From Elusimicrobia bacterium GWD2_63_28 (GTDB lineage: Bacteria > Elusimicrobiota > Elusimicrobia > Elusimicrobiales > UBA9959): a stretch of DNA of 36,415 nucleotides. The notes below the pieces were generated by a model, which saw only the letters and a program-made list of their open reading frames with translations, was not told the origin of the DNA and ran no database searches. The stretch spans positions 1-36,415 of the forward strand of contig MGUI01000036.1 in assembly GCA_001799895.1 (NCBI GenBank), in the 5' to 3' direction. Positions 15,001 through 22,387 of this stretch are shown in pieces (within the stretch, counting starts at the first letter, position 1; the number at the start of each line of letters is the position of its first letter). The position numbers and the translations under genes were made by a program.

Positions 15001-15689
15001 AGGACCAGCCCCCGCCGCGCCCCTCCCGCAAGTATGTGCGGCTGGTGCTGGCGCTGCGCGCCGCCTGGCTGCTGCCGGTAAGCGCGCTGGCGCTGATCTA
15101 CGCCGGGTTCTCTCTTTCTACGCTGCTCAGGGTGCTGTTCTTCCCCATGGGAGTGGCGTGGCGCCTGCTGCCGAACGCGCTGTTCGGGGCGGCCGTGGCC
15201 GGCCTGCTGCTCTTCTTCACCTGGCGCATCTGGCGCAAGACCTGGGACATAGTGACCGACCGCGTTTACCCGGAGAAGTCCGCGGCCGCCTGGCAGGTCT
15301 GCTGGATAGTCCTGGCCGTGATCCTGCCCGCCCTGACCATCTGGCCCAAGGCCGTGGACGTTTTTCGCTACGTGGGGGAGGGGGAGAACAAGAGCAGTCT
15401 GGCCGCGCTGCGGTCGGCGGCCGAGCAGTACCGCGCCGTGAAAGGCGCCTACCCGGCCAGGCTCGAGGCGCTCAGGGACGAGGGGTTCCTGAAAGAACTG
15501 CCCCCGCTCTGGGACGAGCGGTTCACCGGCTTCCCTCACGGGGCGACCGCGGCGGCCGCCGTCTACAGGGGCGAGCCGCCCCGCGACACCGGGGGCTGGG
15601 GCTACGAGGTCTCGGTGCCGTCGGCGCCGGTGATCTTCATTGACTGCACGCACCCGGACACGCACGGCCGGCCGTGGTCGGCATACTAA
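14997..15689 (+). CDS. Three-helix membrane protein fused to a pseudopilin-like C-terminal domain
   Basis: The 230-residue protein is not a known family to me as a whole. Three hydrophobic segments lie at about 20-41, 58-77 and 97-117. The third runs straight into NKSSLAALRSAAEQYRAVKGAYP (131-153), the pattern found after the N-terminal helix of type II/IV pseudopilins. The end, GWGYEV...VIFIDCTHPDTHGRPWSAY, is pilin-like and resembles tails I associate with Elusimicrobiota pilins. There is no prepilin peptidase site, so it cannot be processed like a pilin; helix 3 replaces the pilin stalk. A fixed membrane-bound pilin head, perhaps a dock or assembly partner, is possible. It overlaps the upstream gene (ATGA) and lies 9 bp before the next one. 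Confidence 0.7.
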   Translation: MKDQPPPRPSRKYVRLVLALRAAWLLPVSALALIYAGFSLSTLLRVLFFPMGVAWRLLPNALFGAAVAGLLLFFTWRIWRKTWDIVTDRVYPEKSAAAWQVCWIVLAVILPALTIWPKAVDVFRYVGEGENKSSLAALRSAAEQYRAVKGAYPARLEALRDEGFLKELPPLWDERFTGFPHGATAAAAVYRGEPPRDTGGWGYEVSVPSAPVIFIDCTHPDTHGRPWSAY

Positions 15690-15698
15690 GGAAACACT

Positions 15699-17543
15699 AT
15701 GAACACTCTCGAACTTCTCGCGCCGGCCAAGGACCTGGCCTGCGGCATTGACGCCGTGAACTGCGGCGCCGACGCCGTCTACATAGGCGCGGAGCGCTTC
15801 GGCGCGCGCGCTACGGCCGGCAACAGCGTCTCCGACATCGCCAGCCTGGCCTCGTACGCGCACAAATACCGCGCCAAGGTATACGTCGCGCTCAACACCA
15901 TACTTTCCGACGAGGAACTGCCGCGGGCGCGCAAGCTGGCCCACTCCCTCTGGGAGGCCGGCGCCGACGCGCTGATAATACAGGACATGGGCCTGCTCGA
16001 GGGCGGCCTGCCCCCGATCCCGCTCATCGCCAGCACGCAGGCTCACAGCGCCACGCCGGAAAAAGTGCTGTTCCTCGAGAAGGCCGGCTTCAAGCGCGTA
16101 ATCCTTGCGCGCGAGCTGACCCTCGCCGAGATCAAGGCCATAAGGGCCCAGACCTCCGTAGAACTGGAATTCTTCGTGCACGGCGCCCTCTGCGTTTCTT
16201 ACAGCGGACAGTGCTACCTCAGCTGCGCCCACGGCGGCCGCAGCGGCAACCGCGGCGAATGCGCCCAGCCGTGCCGCAAGCTCTACACCCTGAAGGACGC
16301 CGCCGGCGGGGTGATCAGCGCCGACAAACATCTGCTCTCCCTGAAGGACCTGAACCTCTCGCGCAGGCTCGGCAATTTGGCCGCGGCCGGGATCACCTCG
16401 TTCAAGATAGAGGGACGCCTCAAGGACAGGGACTATGTGCGCAACATCACCGCCTACTACCGGCGCGAGCTGGACAAGGTGCTGGCGAAGAAAGGCTGCT
16501 CGCGCCCTTCACTGGGTAAAAGCGTCATCAGTTTCGAGCCCAACCCGGCCAAGACCTTCAACCGGGGCTATACCGAATATTTCATGGACGGCAACCCCTC
16601 GGACATCGCCTCTCCCGACACCCCTAAATTCGTCGGCGAAGCGCTGGGTCCGGCCACCGACGTGCGGCTGGGTTCTTTCAGGCTGCACTGCGCCGAGAAG
16701 CTGCATCCCGGAGACGGCATCTCGTATTTCGGCAAGGACGGCAAGCTGGCCGGCTCGTTCGTGAACGGCGTCCTGGAAGGCCGCGTGCGCGCCGACAACC
16801 TGAAGGGCATGGAGAACGGCACCCTGATCTACCGCAACCTCGACAAAGAGTTCATCCGCTCGGTGGAGCACGGCACGGCGCAGCGCAAGCTGGCGCTGAA
16901 GCTGGAATTCGCGGATTGCGAAGGCGGCTTCGTGCTGAAGGCCACCGACGAGCGGGGGGCGGCGGGGGAGGCCAGGTGGCGCGGCGTGAAAGCCCCGGCG
17001 CAGAAGGCCGAGCAGGCGCTGGAGACCATAAAGAAGCAGCTTTCCAAGCTGGGCGAAACCGATTTCTGGCTGGAGGCGCTGGACCTGAAACTTTCCAAGC
17101 CCTATTTCCTGCCGGTAGCCGCGCTCAACGATCTGCGCCGCGAGGCCCTGGCGGCGCTGGAGAGGGCGGTCCCGCCCGCGCCCGAGCGGGAGCAGGCCAA
17201 GATCGTTCCCAACGAGTTCCCGTACCCGGAAGAAAAGCTGGACTATACCGGCAACGTGTTCAATTCGCGCGCCGCGGCTTTTTACAAACGGCACGGCGTG
17301 AAAGAGATCGGCCCGGCGGCCGAGGGCGGGGCGGACCTGACCAACAAGCCGCTAATGACCATGAAGTACTGCCTGCGCCGCCGGCTGGGCCTGTGCAAGA
17401 AAGGCAAAGAGGTGGAGCCGCTGTACCTGGAAGACGGGGAAGGGCACCGCTTCAGGCTGGAGTTCGACTGCGCCAAATGCGTGATGAAGCTTTTTATAGA
17501 GAGCAAGGCCGAAGAGAGCGAAGCTGAGGACAAGGATGAGTAA
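15699..17543 (+). CDS. rlhA: RlhA-like U32 family protein (long form, Fe-S)
   Basis: The 614-residue protein opens with LELLAPAKD, the usual U32 start, and carries the U32 signature at about 155-175 (ELEFFVHGALCVSYSGQCYLS). Cys165, Cys172, Cys188 and Cys192 form the expected cluster-binding set. A long C-terminal part (about 330-600, the collagenase-like/DUF3656 type), with a late MKYCLRRRLGLC block, separates it from the short U32 proteins. The best match in layout is E. coli RlhA (YdcP), which makes 5-hydroxycytidine in 23S rRNA using prephenate-dependent chemistry; the older label is peptidase U32. The ribosome site AAGGA precedes the ATG. It lies in the clpC run and overlaps the lipoprotein gene by 8 bp. 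Confidence 0.8.
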   Translation: MNTLELLAPAKDLACGIDAVNCGADAVYIGAERFGARATAGNSVSDIASLASYAHKYRAKVYVALNTILSDEELPRARKLAHSLWEAGADALIIQDMGLLEGGLPPIPLIASTQAHSATPEKVLFLEKAGFKRVILARELTLAEIKAIRAQTSVELEFFVHGALCVSYSGQCYLSCAHGGRSGNRGECAQPCRKLYTLKDAAGGVISADKHLLSLKDLNLSRRLGNLAAAGITSFKIEGRLKDRDYVRNITAYYRRELDKVLAKKGCSRPSLGKSVISFEPNPAKTFNRGYTEYFMDGNPSDIASPDTPKFVGEALGPATDVRLGSFRLHCAEKLHPGDGISYFGKDGKLAGSFVNGVLEGRVRADNLKGMENGTLIYRNLDKEFIRSVEHGTAQRKLALKLEFADCEGGFVLKATDERGAAGEARWRGVKAPAQKAEQALETIKKQLSKLGETDFWLEALDLKLSKPYFLPVAALNDLRREALAALERAVPPAPEREQAKIVPNEFPYPEEKLDYTGNVFNSRAAAFYKRHGVKEIGPAAEGGADLTNKPLMTMKYCLRRRLGLCKKGKEVEPLYLEDGEGHRFRLEFDCAKCVMKLFIESKAEESEAEDKDE

Positions 17544-18525
17544 GGCCGCGGCCCTGGCCCTGGCGCTGTTCGCCGCGCTGTCGGTGGCCTCCTGTTCTAA
17601 AAAACAGCCGGCCGCCGAGATCCCAATGATGGGCAGGCTGGAAACCTTCAGTTATGACCCGGCCGTCCGGTTCGAGGACCGCATAGGGGCGATGCCGGAA
17701 AAATTGCTGGAGCAGTACCGGCTCATGGACGGCCGCCCCGGTTATAAATCCTATATGCCCACCGCCGAAGAGCGGGCCCTGGTGCTCGAATACCTCAGGC
17801 TGATGCCGCCGGTAGCCGAGCGCGTGTTCAGGGAGAGCTGCGTCGGCCTGTACTTCCTGGAAGGCTTCCAGGGCAACGGCATGGTCAGTTGGGTGCTGGA
17901 CGAAAAGGGCAAACTATATTTCCACATGACGCTGAACCCGGCGTCTTTCAGGCAGACCTTGTCTGAGACCCTTACCGAAAGGGAAAGCAGCTGCTTTAGC
18001 CCCGGCGCGGGCTGGGCCGTTTCAGTGGACGCCGGCCGCAAATACAAGGGCCTGGCCTACGCTCTTTTTCATGAGGCGGCGCACGCCGTGGACCAGATGC
18101 GCGGGGTTACGCCCTTGGTGGATCCCAGCCAGCCGGAAGCGAGCCGCGTGCCCGCCCGGCCCGACGGGGGGCTTTTCACGGAGGTCTGGGACTCTCATTC
18201 GCGGCCTTTTTCGCGCAACGAATTCTGGAGCCGCGACAGCCTGACCTTCTACGGCTTCGGCGGCGGGCCGAAGATCAAGGTGTCCGACGCCTACGGGGTT
18301 TACAAGGGTTTTTCAGGCACTCCCTTCGCTTCGCTTTACGGTTCCAAGTCCTGGGCCGAGGATTTTGCCGAACTCACGGCCTACGGCCTGATAACCGGGA
18401 AACTGGGCCAGCCGTACAGGATAAGGCTTTCCGGCCCCGGCCCTAAAGACGATGTCTTTGAGCCCATGAAGGGAGCGGCCGCCAGGCGTGCCGCCGCGGC
18501 CCTGGCCCTGCTGGAAAGAATGTAA
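17536..18525 (+). CDS. HEAAH-motif lipoprotein, putative zinc metallopeptidase
   Basis: The 329-residue protein has a lipoprotein signal ending at Cys20 (LSVASC). A gluzincin-type motif, His179-Glu180-x-x-His183 (FHEAAHAVDQ), lies in a predicted helix. A second helix about 90 residues later (KSWAEDFAELTAYG, 271-284) has Glu275 and Glu279, either of which could be the third zinc ligand. Together these point to a membrane-anchored zinc peptidase facing the periplasm or cell surface. I do not recognise the family by name. It begins inside the last codons of the U32 gene (ATGAGTAA) and ends 3 bp before the YaeQ-like gene, so it is certainly co-transcribed with both. Substrate unknown. Confidence 0.7.
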   Translation: MSKAAALALALFAALSVASCSKKQPAAEIPMMGRLETFSYDPAVRFEDRIGAMPEKLLEQYRLMDGRPGYKSYMPTAEERALVLEYLRLMPPVAERVFRESCVGLYFLEGFQGNGMVSWVLDEKGKLYFHMTLNPASFRQTLSETLTERESSCFSPGAGWAVSVDAGRKYKGLAYALFHEAAHAVDQMRGVTPLVDPSQPEASRVPARPDGGLFTEVWDSHSRPFSRNEFWSRDSLTFYGFGGGPKIKVSDAYGVYKGFSGTPFASLYGSKSWAEDFAELTAYGLITGKLGQPYRIRLSGPGPKDDVFEPMKGAAARRAAAALALLERM

Positions 18526-18528
18526 ATT

Positions 18529-19050
18529 ATGACCCTGCGCTGCGAACTCAATATAAACGGCGGCTCCCGTCGCGTCATCATCGTCGGCAGCGAGGAGGAG
18601 ACCCACGACCACCTGGCCCTGCGCCTGGCCGCGGCCATCCTCTTTTTCGACGGCGAGCCCGTGGAGCCCGGCCCGGCCGACCACGCCCTGGCCGACATCG
18701 GCTTCGTGCCCGACCTGATGGTGCCCGACGGCATAGGCGGCATCAAGGTCTGGGTGGAGTGCGGCAACGTGGCGCTGAACAAGCTTACCAAGGTGGCCCG
18801 GCGCATAAAGGACGGGCGGCTGGTTATCCTGAAGGAAGACGAGCCCGCCGGCCGCCGCCAGCGCGAGGTGCTGAAGAAAGAGGTGCGCAACGCGGACAAG
18901 GTGGAGGTATGGGCCTGGCACCGCGAGGAGTTCAAGCGCTGGAACGAGGCCCTGCAGGAGAGCAACTACATCTACGGCGAGGCCTCCGGCCAGACGCTGA
19001 ACCTGGTGCTCAATGACGCCGCCTTCAGCGTGGACCTGGTGTCCTGCTAG
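18529..19050 (+). CDS. YaeQ family protein (PD-(D/E)XK fold)
   Basis: The 173-residue cytoplasmic protein matches the YaeQ pattern. THDHLALRLAAAILFF (25-40) is followed by a core with Asp62 (FVPDLMV), Glu77 (VWVECG) and Lys85/Lys88 (NKLTKVARRI), the spacing of the restriction-endonuclease-like fold. Length is normal for the family. In enterobacteria YaeQ is known mainly as a suppressor of RfaH loss and has no settled biochemical role, so a nuclease activity is only suggested by the fold. It is the last gene of the run that begins with clpC. No strong terminator follows before the amylase promoter. Confidence 0.8.
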   Translation: MTLRCELNINGGSRRVIIVGSEEETHDHLALRLAAAILFFDGEPVEPGPADHALADIGFVPDLMVPDGIGGIKVWVECGNVALNKLTKVARRIKDGRLVILKEDEPAGRRQREVLKKEVRNADKVEVWAWHREEFKRWNEALQESNYIYGEASGQTLNLVLNDAAFSVDLVSC

Positions 19051-19092
19051 CCGGTCTTTCCGGGGCCCAGCGGGGTTTAGGCCCTTAGGTAC

Positions 19093-19125
19093 TTGCGGTT
19101 CGGGCGGGGTGCTGTATACTATAAT
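19093..19125 (+). promoter_or_regulatory. Promoter region of the alpha-amylase gene
   Basis: Two overlapping -10 choices occur: TATACT (19115-19120), with TTGCGG at 19093-19098 and a 16-nt spacer, or TATAAT (19120-19125) without a spaced -35. A purine-rich AAGGGGAG site lies upstream of the ATG at 19157, so this gene has a normal leader. Confidence 0.55.
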
Positions 19126-19156
19126 GTCATAGTAGACTGCGTTAAGGGGAGAAGAC

Positions 19157-20608
19157 ATGCGTTCAAAAGCCGGTTTTTTTAAACTGTTTTCAGCAGCTTC
19201 CATCCTATTGATTCCCGGTCTTTCCGCCCTCAGCGCGGGGCCAGCCGCCGACCTCCTGAGAACCGAGGCCGGACCTTACGAATTCACCCTGCCCTCGCCG
19301 CAGCCGGACCGCCTGGAAAATTCCCCGCTGGACAGGCCGCGCGCCGACTGGCTCAACGCCAGGAAGCTTTATTCCGATTCTGTCTTCAAGCCCGGCAAGC
19401 AGCAGCGCGTGGATACCGAGCGCAGCAAGCTGGTGCTGCTGCAGGGCTTCCACTGGTTCGCCGACGATTACTGGTACCATCCGCCGAAGGGCTGGTGGGG
19501 CGTGCTGGCCGACAGGGCCGGCGACGTGGGCCGGGCCGGCTTCGACCTGATCTGGTTCCCGCCCGTCTCCAACGGCAGCTACTATCCAAACCAGTGGTAC
19601 AACCTGGATTCCCAGTGGGGCAAGAAAGAGGATCTGCTGCGCGCCGTGAAGGCCATGCACGGGGCCGGCGTGAAGGTGGTGGCCGACATCGTGCTGAACC
19701 ACCGCAACGGCACCAAGGACTGGGCCGACTACACCAACCCCGACTGGCCCACCACCACGATAGTCCGCAACGACGAATGGCAGGGCTCGCCCAAGAGCAT
19801 GTACGACGACGAGGGCCAGGGCGACTTCGGCTGCCGCGACCTGGACCACCGCGCCCCCGTGGTGCAGGAAGACTCCAAGGTTTTCCTGCGCTGGCTCAAG
19901 AACACCGTCGGTTTCGACGGCTGGCGCTACGACATGGTGAAAGGCTACCCGGGCCATTACGTCGGCATGTACGACGCCGCCTCGGCGCCCGTTTTCTCCG
20001 TGGGCGAATTCTACGACGCCAACCGCCAGCTGCTGGCCAACTGGATAGACTCCACCGACAGTTCCCCGGACAAACGGAACGCCGCCACCGTTTTCGACTT
20101 TACCACCCGCTATAACCTGGTCTCGGCCGTGGAGACGGAGCGCTACGAGCTGCTCCGGGACGGCGACCGCCCCTCCGGCATGATAGGCTGGTGGCCGGCC
20201 AAGTCCGTGACCTTCGTCGAGAACCACGACACCAGCCCGCGCGACGTGAACTTCCTGCCCAACGCCTCGGCCGAGTACAAGACGCAGCGGCTGATGGGCT
20301 ACGCCTATATCCTGACCCACCCCGGCATCCCGTCGGTGTTCTGGCCGCATTTCTTCGACTGGGGCTCCGAGTACCGCGGCAAGCTGCAGGCCCTGCTCAA
20401 TACCCGGAAGGCCGCCGGTGTGCACTCCACCAGCCGCATGGCCATACTGGAGGCCACCAACGAGCTTTACGCCGCCGTGATAGACGGCGACAACAGCCGG
20501 GTGGTGGTGAAGCTCGGCAAGAACTGGGGCTGGAACCCCGGCGCGGGCTGGACGCTGTCCGCCTTCGGCGAGCGCTACGCCGTCTGGACGCAGCCGCTGC
20601 CTAAATAA
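19157..20608 (+). CDS. Secreted GH13 alpha-amylase (plant/GH13_6-like)
   Basis: The 483-residue protein has a signal peptide (cleavage near SALSAG, 22-28). The (beta/alpha)8 barrel shows all GH13 regions: region I DIVLNH (177-182), the nucleophile Asp259 in GWRYDMVKGY, the acid/base Glu284 in VGEFYD and the transition-state Asp358 in ENHDT. The QGFHW opening (96-100), the KGWWGVLADRAGDV segment and the small C-terminal beta domain are like plant and GH13_6 amylases. It should hydrolyse alpha-1,4 glucans outside the cytoplasm. It has its own promoter and a strong hairpin terminator. No maltodextrin transporter adjoins it, although a convergent MFS transporter lies just downstream. Confidence 0.93.
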   Translation: MRSKAGFFKLFSAASILLIPGLSALSAGPAADLLRTEAGPYEFTLPSPQPDRLENSPLDRPRADWLNARKLYSDSVFKPGKQQRVDTERSKLVLLQGFHWFADDYWYHPPKGWWGVLADRAGDVGRAGFDLIWFPPVSNGSYYPNQWYNLDSQWGKKEDLLRAVKAMHGAGVKVVADIVLNHRNGTKDWADYTNPDWPTTTIVRNDEWQGSPKSMYDDEGQGDFGCRDLDHRAPVVQEDSKVFLRWLKNTVGFDGWRYDMVKGYPGHYVGMYDAASAPVFSVGEFYDANRQLLANWIDSTDSSPDKRNAATVFDFTTRYNLVSAVETERYELLRDGDRPSGMIGWWPAKSVTFVENHDTSPRDVNFLPNASAEYKTQRLMGYAYILTHPGIPSVFWPHFFDWGSEYRGKLQALLNTRKAAGVHSTSRMAILEATNELYAAVIDGDNSRVVVKLGKNWGWNPGAGWTLSAFGERYAVWTQPLPK

Positions 20609-20631
20609 ACCGCGCAAGATCTTTGCGCTGA

Positions 20632-20670
20632 AATAGGCCCGCTTCGGCGGGCCTATTCTATTTCTTCTTT
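20632..20670. terminator. Hairpin terminator between amylase and MFS genes
   Basis: An 11-bp perfect stem (20632-20642 with 20647-20657) closes on a TTCG tetraloop and is followed by a T-rich stretch for the plus strand. On the minus strand it covers the last codon and stop of the MFS gene and has only three Ts, so it should work best for the amylase transcript. Confidence 0.85.
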
Positions 20671-21912
20671 TATGGCCGTCGGGAGGACGGCCTTTTTGCT
20701 GTCTTCTTTGAGGAACTTGCGGCTCAGCAGCAGGGTGGCGGCGCAGTAGCAGGTGATGGTGATGAGGAAGGGCAGGGTGAAGCCGAAGTCCATCTGCAGG
20801 CGGCCGCTGAGGCGGGCGCCGGCGCTGTTGGCCAGGTTCCAGCAGGTGGTATAGAGGGCGCTGGCGGCCTGGTGCTGGGCGGGCTGGAAATGGTCCAGCA
20901 TGAAGACGCTGTAGATGGGCCAGCCGGCGTTCATCAGCATGGTGCGGGCGAAGGCGGCCAGCAGGGCGGGCAGCAGCGCGCCGGAGAAGCCCATCAGGGC
21001 CAGGAAAGGAATGGAGAGGGTCTGGAAGGTTATCAGGGCGCGCACGCGGCCATAGCGCCGCACCGTGGCCGGGCCTATCATGGCGCCGGCCGCCATGGCC
21101 AGCTGCATCAGGGCCATGCAGTAGCCGAGGGCGGCCACCGGCAGGTCGAAGCCGGATTTGAAAAAGATATTGAGGTAGGGAATGATCATGCCGGCGCCGA
21201 AGGCCACGATGAGCTGCGGGGCCAGCACCATCAGCGCGGGGCCGATGGCCAGGCCGGCGAAGGCCGCGGCGCCGTTGGCGGGGCCGGAGCGCTTGCGCTC
21301 TTTCATCCCGAAGGCGTAAGGGGCGGAGGCGAGCAGCATTATGCAGGCGGTGAGCAGGGTGAGGCGGTAGGCGCCGGAGGTTTCGGCGCCGCCATAGAGG
21401 GCCGCGGACCACAGGGCGGTGAGCCAGCCGGAGGCGAGGTTGCCGAGGAAGGCGGCTATCATGGAGGAGGCGTACTGCGCGCTGAACAGGCGCTGGCGGT
21501 CTTCGTCGGAGGTGAGGCTGGCCATCAGGGGCATGGCGGTGATGGCCATCAGGGCGCCGGCGGTGCCGGCGAGCACGGAGAAGAGCATCAGGGCGGCGCG
21601 GCTGGTGAAGAAGCTCATGCCGGTCATGGCGGCGAGGCTTAAGGCCATGGCGGCGAGTATGGTCTTGCGGGCGGAGAGGCCGGAGCAGAAGAGGGCCAGC
21701 GGGATGGCGAGGGCGGCGATGGTGAGGCCGGGGATGGCGCCGAGGGTGCCGAGGAAGTCGCGGGTGTAGCCTAGCTCCAGTACGTAGAGGTTGAAGACGA
21801 GGCCGAAGATATTGGCGGCGAAGGCCTGCAAAAAAGACAGCACCAGGAACCGCCTCGCGTCCGGGTGAAAGGACTTGTACCCTTCCATGTAGCTGCCGAA
21901 TATTTTTTTCAT
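20653..21912 (-). CDS. MFS transporter, 12-helix type
   Basis: The 419-residue integral membrane protein has about twelve hydrophobic helices. A cytoplasmic loop after helix 2 (SGLSARKTILAAM) corresponds to the MFS motif-A region, and a longer central loop (KERKRSGPANG) separates the two halves. The substrate cannot be read from the sequence. I start it at MKKIFGSYMEGYKSFHPDARRFL (ATG at 21912-21910), because an upstream extension to 22056 would run into the repeat-rich region and has no protein-like character. No good ribosome site is visible. It is convergent with the amylase gene, and uptake of amylase products is a possibility without direct support. Confidence 0.85.
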   Translation of the reverse strand: MKKIFGSYMEGYKSFHPDARRFLVLSFLQAFAANIFGLVFNLYVLELGYTRDFLGTLGAIPGLTIAALAIPLALFCSGLSARKTILAAMALSLAAMTGMSFFTSRAALMLFSVLAGTAGALMAITAMPLMASLTSDEDRQRLFSAQYASSMIAAFLGNLASGWLTALWSAALYGGAETSGAYRLTLLTACIMLLASAPYAFGMKERKRSGPANGAAAFAGLAIGPALMVLAPQLIVAFGAGMIIPYLNIFFKSGFDLPVAALGYCMALMQLAMAAGAMIGPATVRRYGRVRALITFQTLSIPFLALMGFSGALLPALLAAFARTMLMNAGWPIYSVFMLDHFQPAQHQAASALYTTCWNLANSAGARLSGRLQMDFGFTLPFLITITCYCAATLLLSRKFLKEDSKKAVLPTAIKEEIE

Positions 21913-21994
21913 TCGAAGTAAATCCGCCGAAGTGGATCCGCGAGAAGCCCAGTCGGGTGCCAGCCGGGGAGGGGCCCCGTGCTCCTGGGCAGAG

Positions 21995-22018
21995 GGGAAC
22001 CGTTGCGCGGTTCCCCCC
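21995..22018 (+). repeat. 24-bp near-palindromic repeat, copy 1
   Basis: The sequence contains GGGAACCG and CGGTTCCC around TTGCG, so each copy forms a hairpin by itself. An exact inverted copy lies at 22264-22287. It is followed by another hairpin around 22019-22041. Confidence 0.85.
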
Positions 22019-22043
22019 GCCCTTTGGGAAATTAAGGGCGGGA

Positions 22044-22058
22044 CCCCCTTCCCCAAAG
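22044..22058 (+). repeat. 15-bp repeat CCCCCTTCCCCAAAG
   Basis: It is the exact reverse complement of 22168-22182, which directly follows the left arm of the 26-bp inverted pair. The two can pair over about 110 bp, in competition with the other hairpins of the region. Confidence 0.75.
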
Positions 22059-22143
22059 TCGCACGGAACCCCTCCCCGGCCGGCCCCCTCCGTATCTCGT
22101 AGACGCAACTCTCGCAGTTGAAAATCCTGCTGAAGCCGTGGGC

Positions 22144-22320
22144 GGCAGGGGTGTTGTTCCCCGAACCCTTTGGGGAAGGGGGGGCCCCAGCACTTTAGTG
22201 CGTGAGTCGGAGTTTTTCACGCAGGAAAATCCAAAGAGCTGAAGGAACAGACTAAAGTGCTAGGGGGGGAACCGCGCAACGGTTCCCATCTTCCAGGGTT
22301 CGGGGAATAACACCCCTGCC
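22144..22320. mobile_element. MITE-like 177-bp element with 26-bp terminal inverted repeats
   Basis: The arms 22144-22169 and 22295-22320 are inverted with 25 of 26 bases matching (GGCAGGGGTGTT start). Nested inside are an 11-bp perfect pair (22189-22199 and 22251-22261, AGCACTTTAGT) and a 7-bp pair (22199-22205 and 22217-22223). The right half also holds copy 2 of the 24-bp palindrome. There is no ORF. It could be a miniature inverted-repeat element or a structured RNA; genome copy number would decide. Confidence 0.6.
22264..22287 (-). repeat. 24-bp near-palindromic repeat, copy 2 (inverted)
   Basis: Exact reverse complement of 21995-22018. It is inserted between the inner 11-bp arm and the outer 26-bp arm of the MITE-like element. 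Confidence 0.85.
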
Positions 22321-22387
22321 AGCCCCACAAACCTGCAGTTCTATTCGCCTGCGCTAGGCCGCCCGATATGAAAGAGCCATTCTTACG

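Larger units (their letters stand above)
21913..22387. other. Gene-free region with nested inverted repeats
   Basis: This 475-bp stretch between the MFS start and the ChaN stop holds no credible gene. From about 21994 to 22320 it is a mosaic of inverted repeats at several scales: two 24-bp near-palindromes, a 15-bp pair, a 26-bp pair and an 11-bp pair. On the minus strand all of it lies between two co-directional genes, so it may be transcribed as part of a long leader for the MFS gene. Confidence 0.8.

Noticed and set aside
21913..22220. Upstream extension of the MFS protein and a small minus-strand ORF in the repeat region
   Set aside because: The translations come from hairpin repeats and lack protein-like character; the MFS protein has a good start at 21912.
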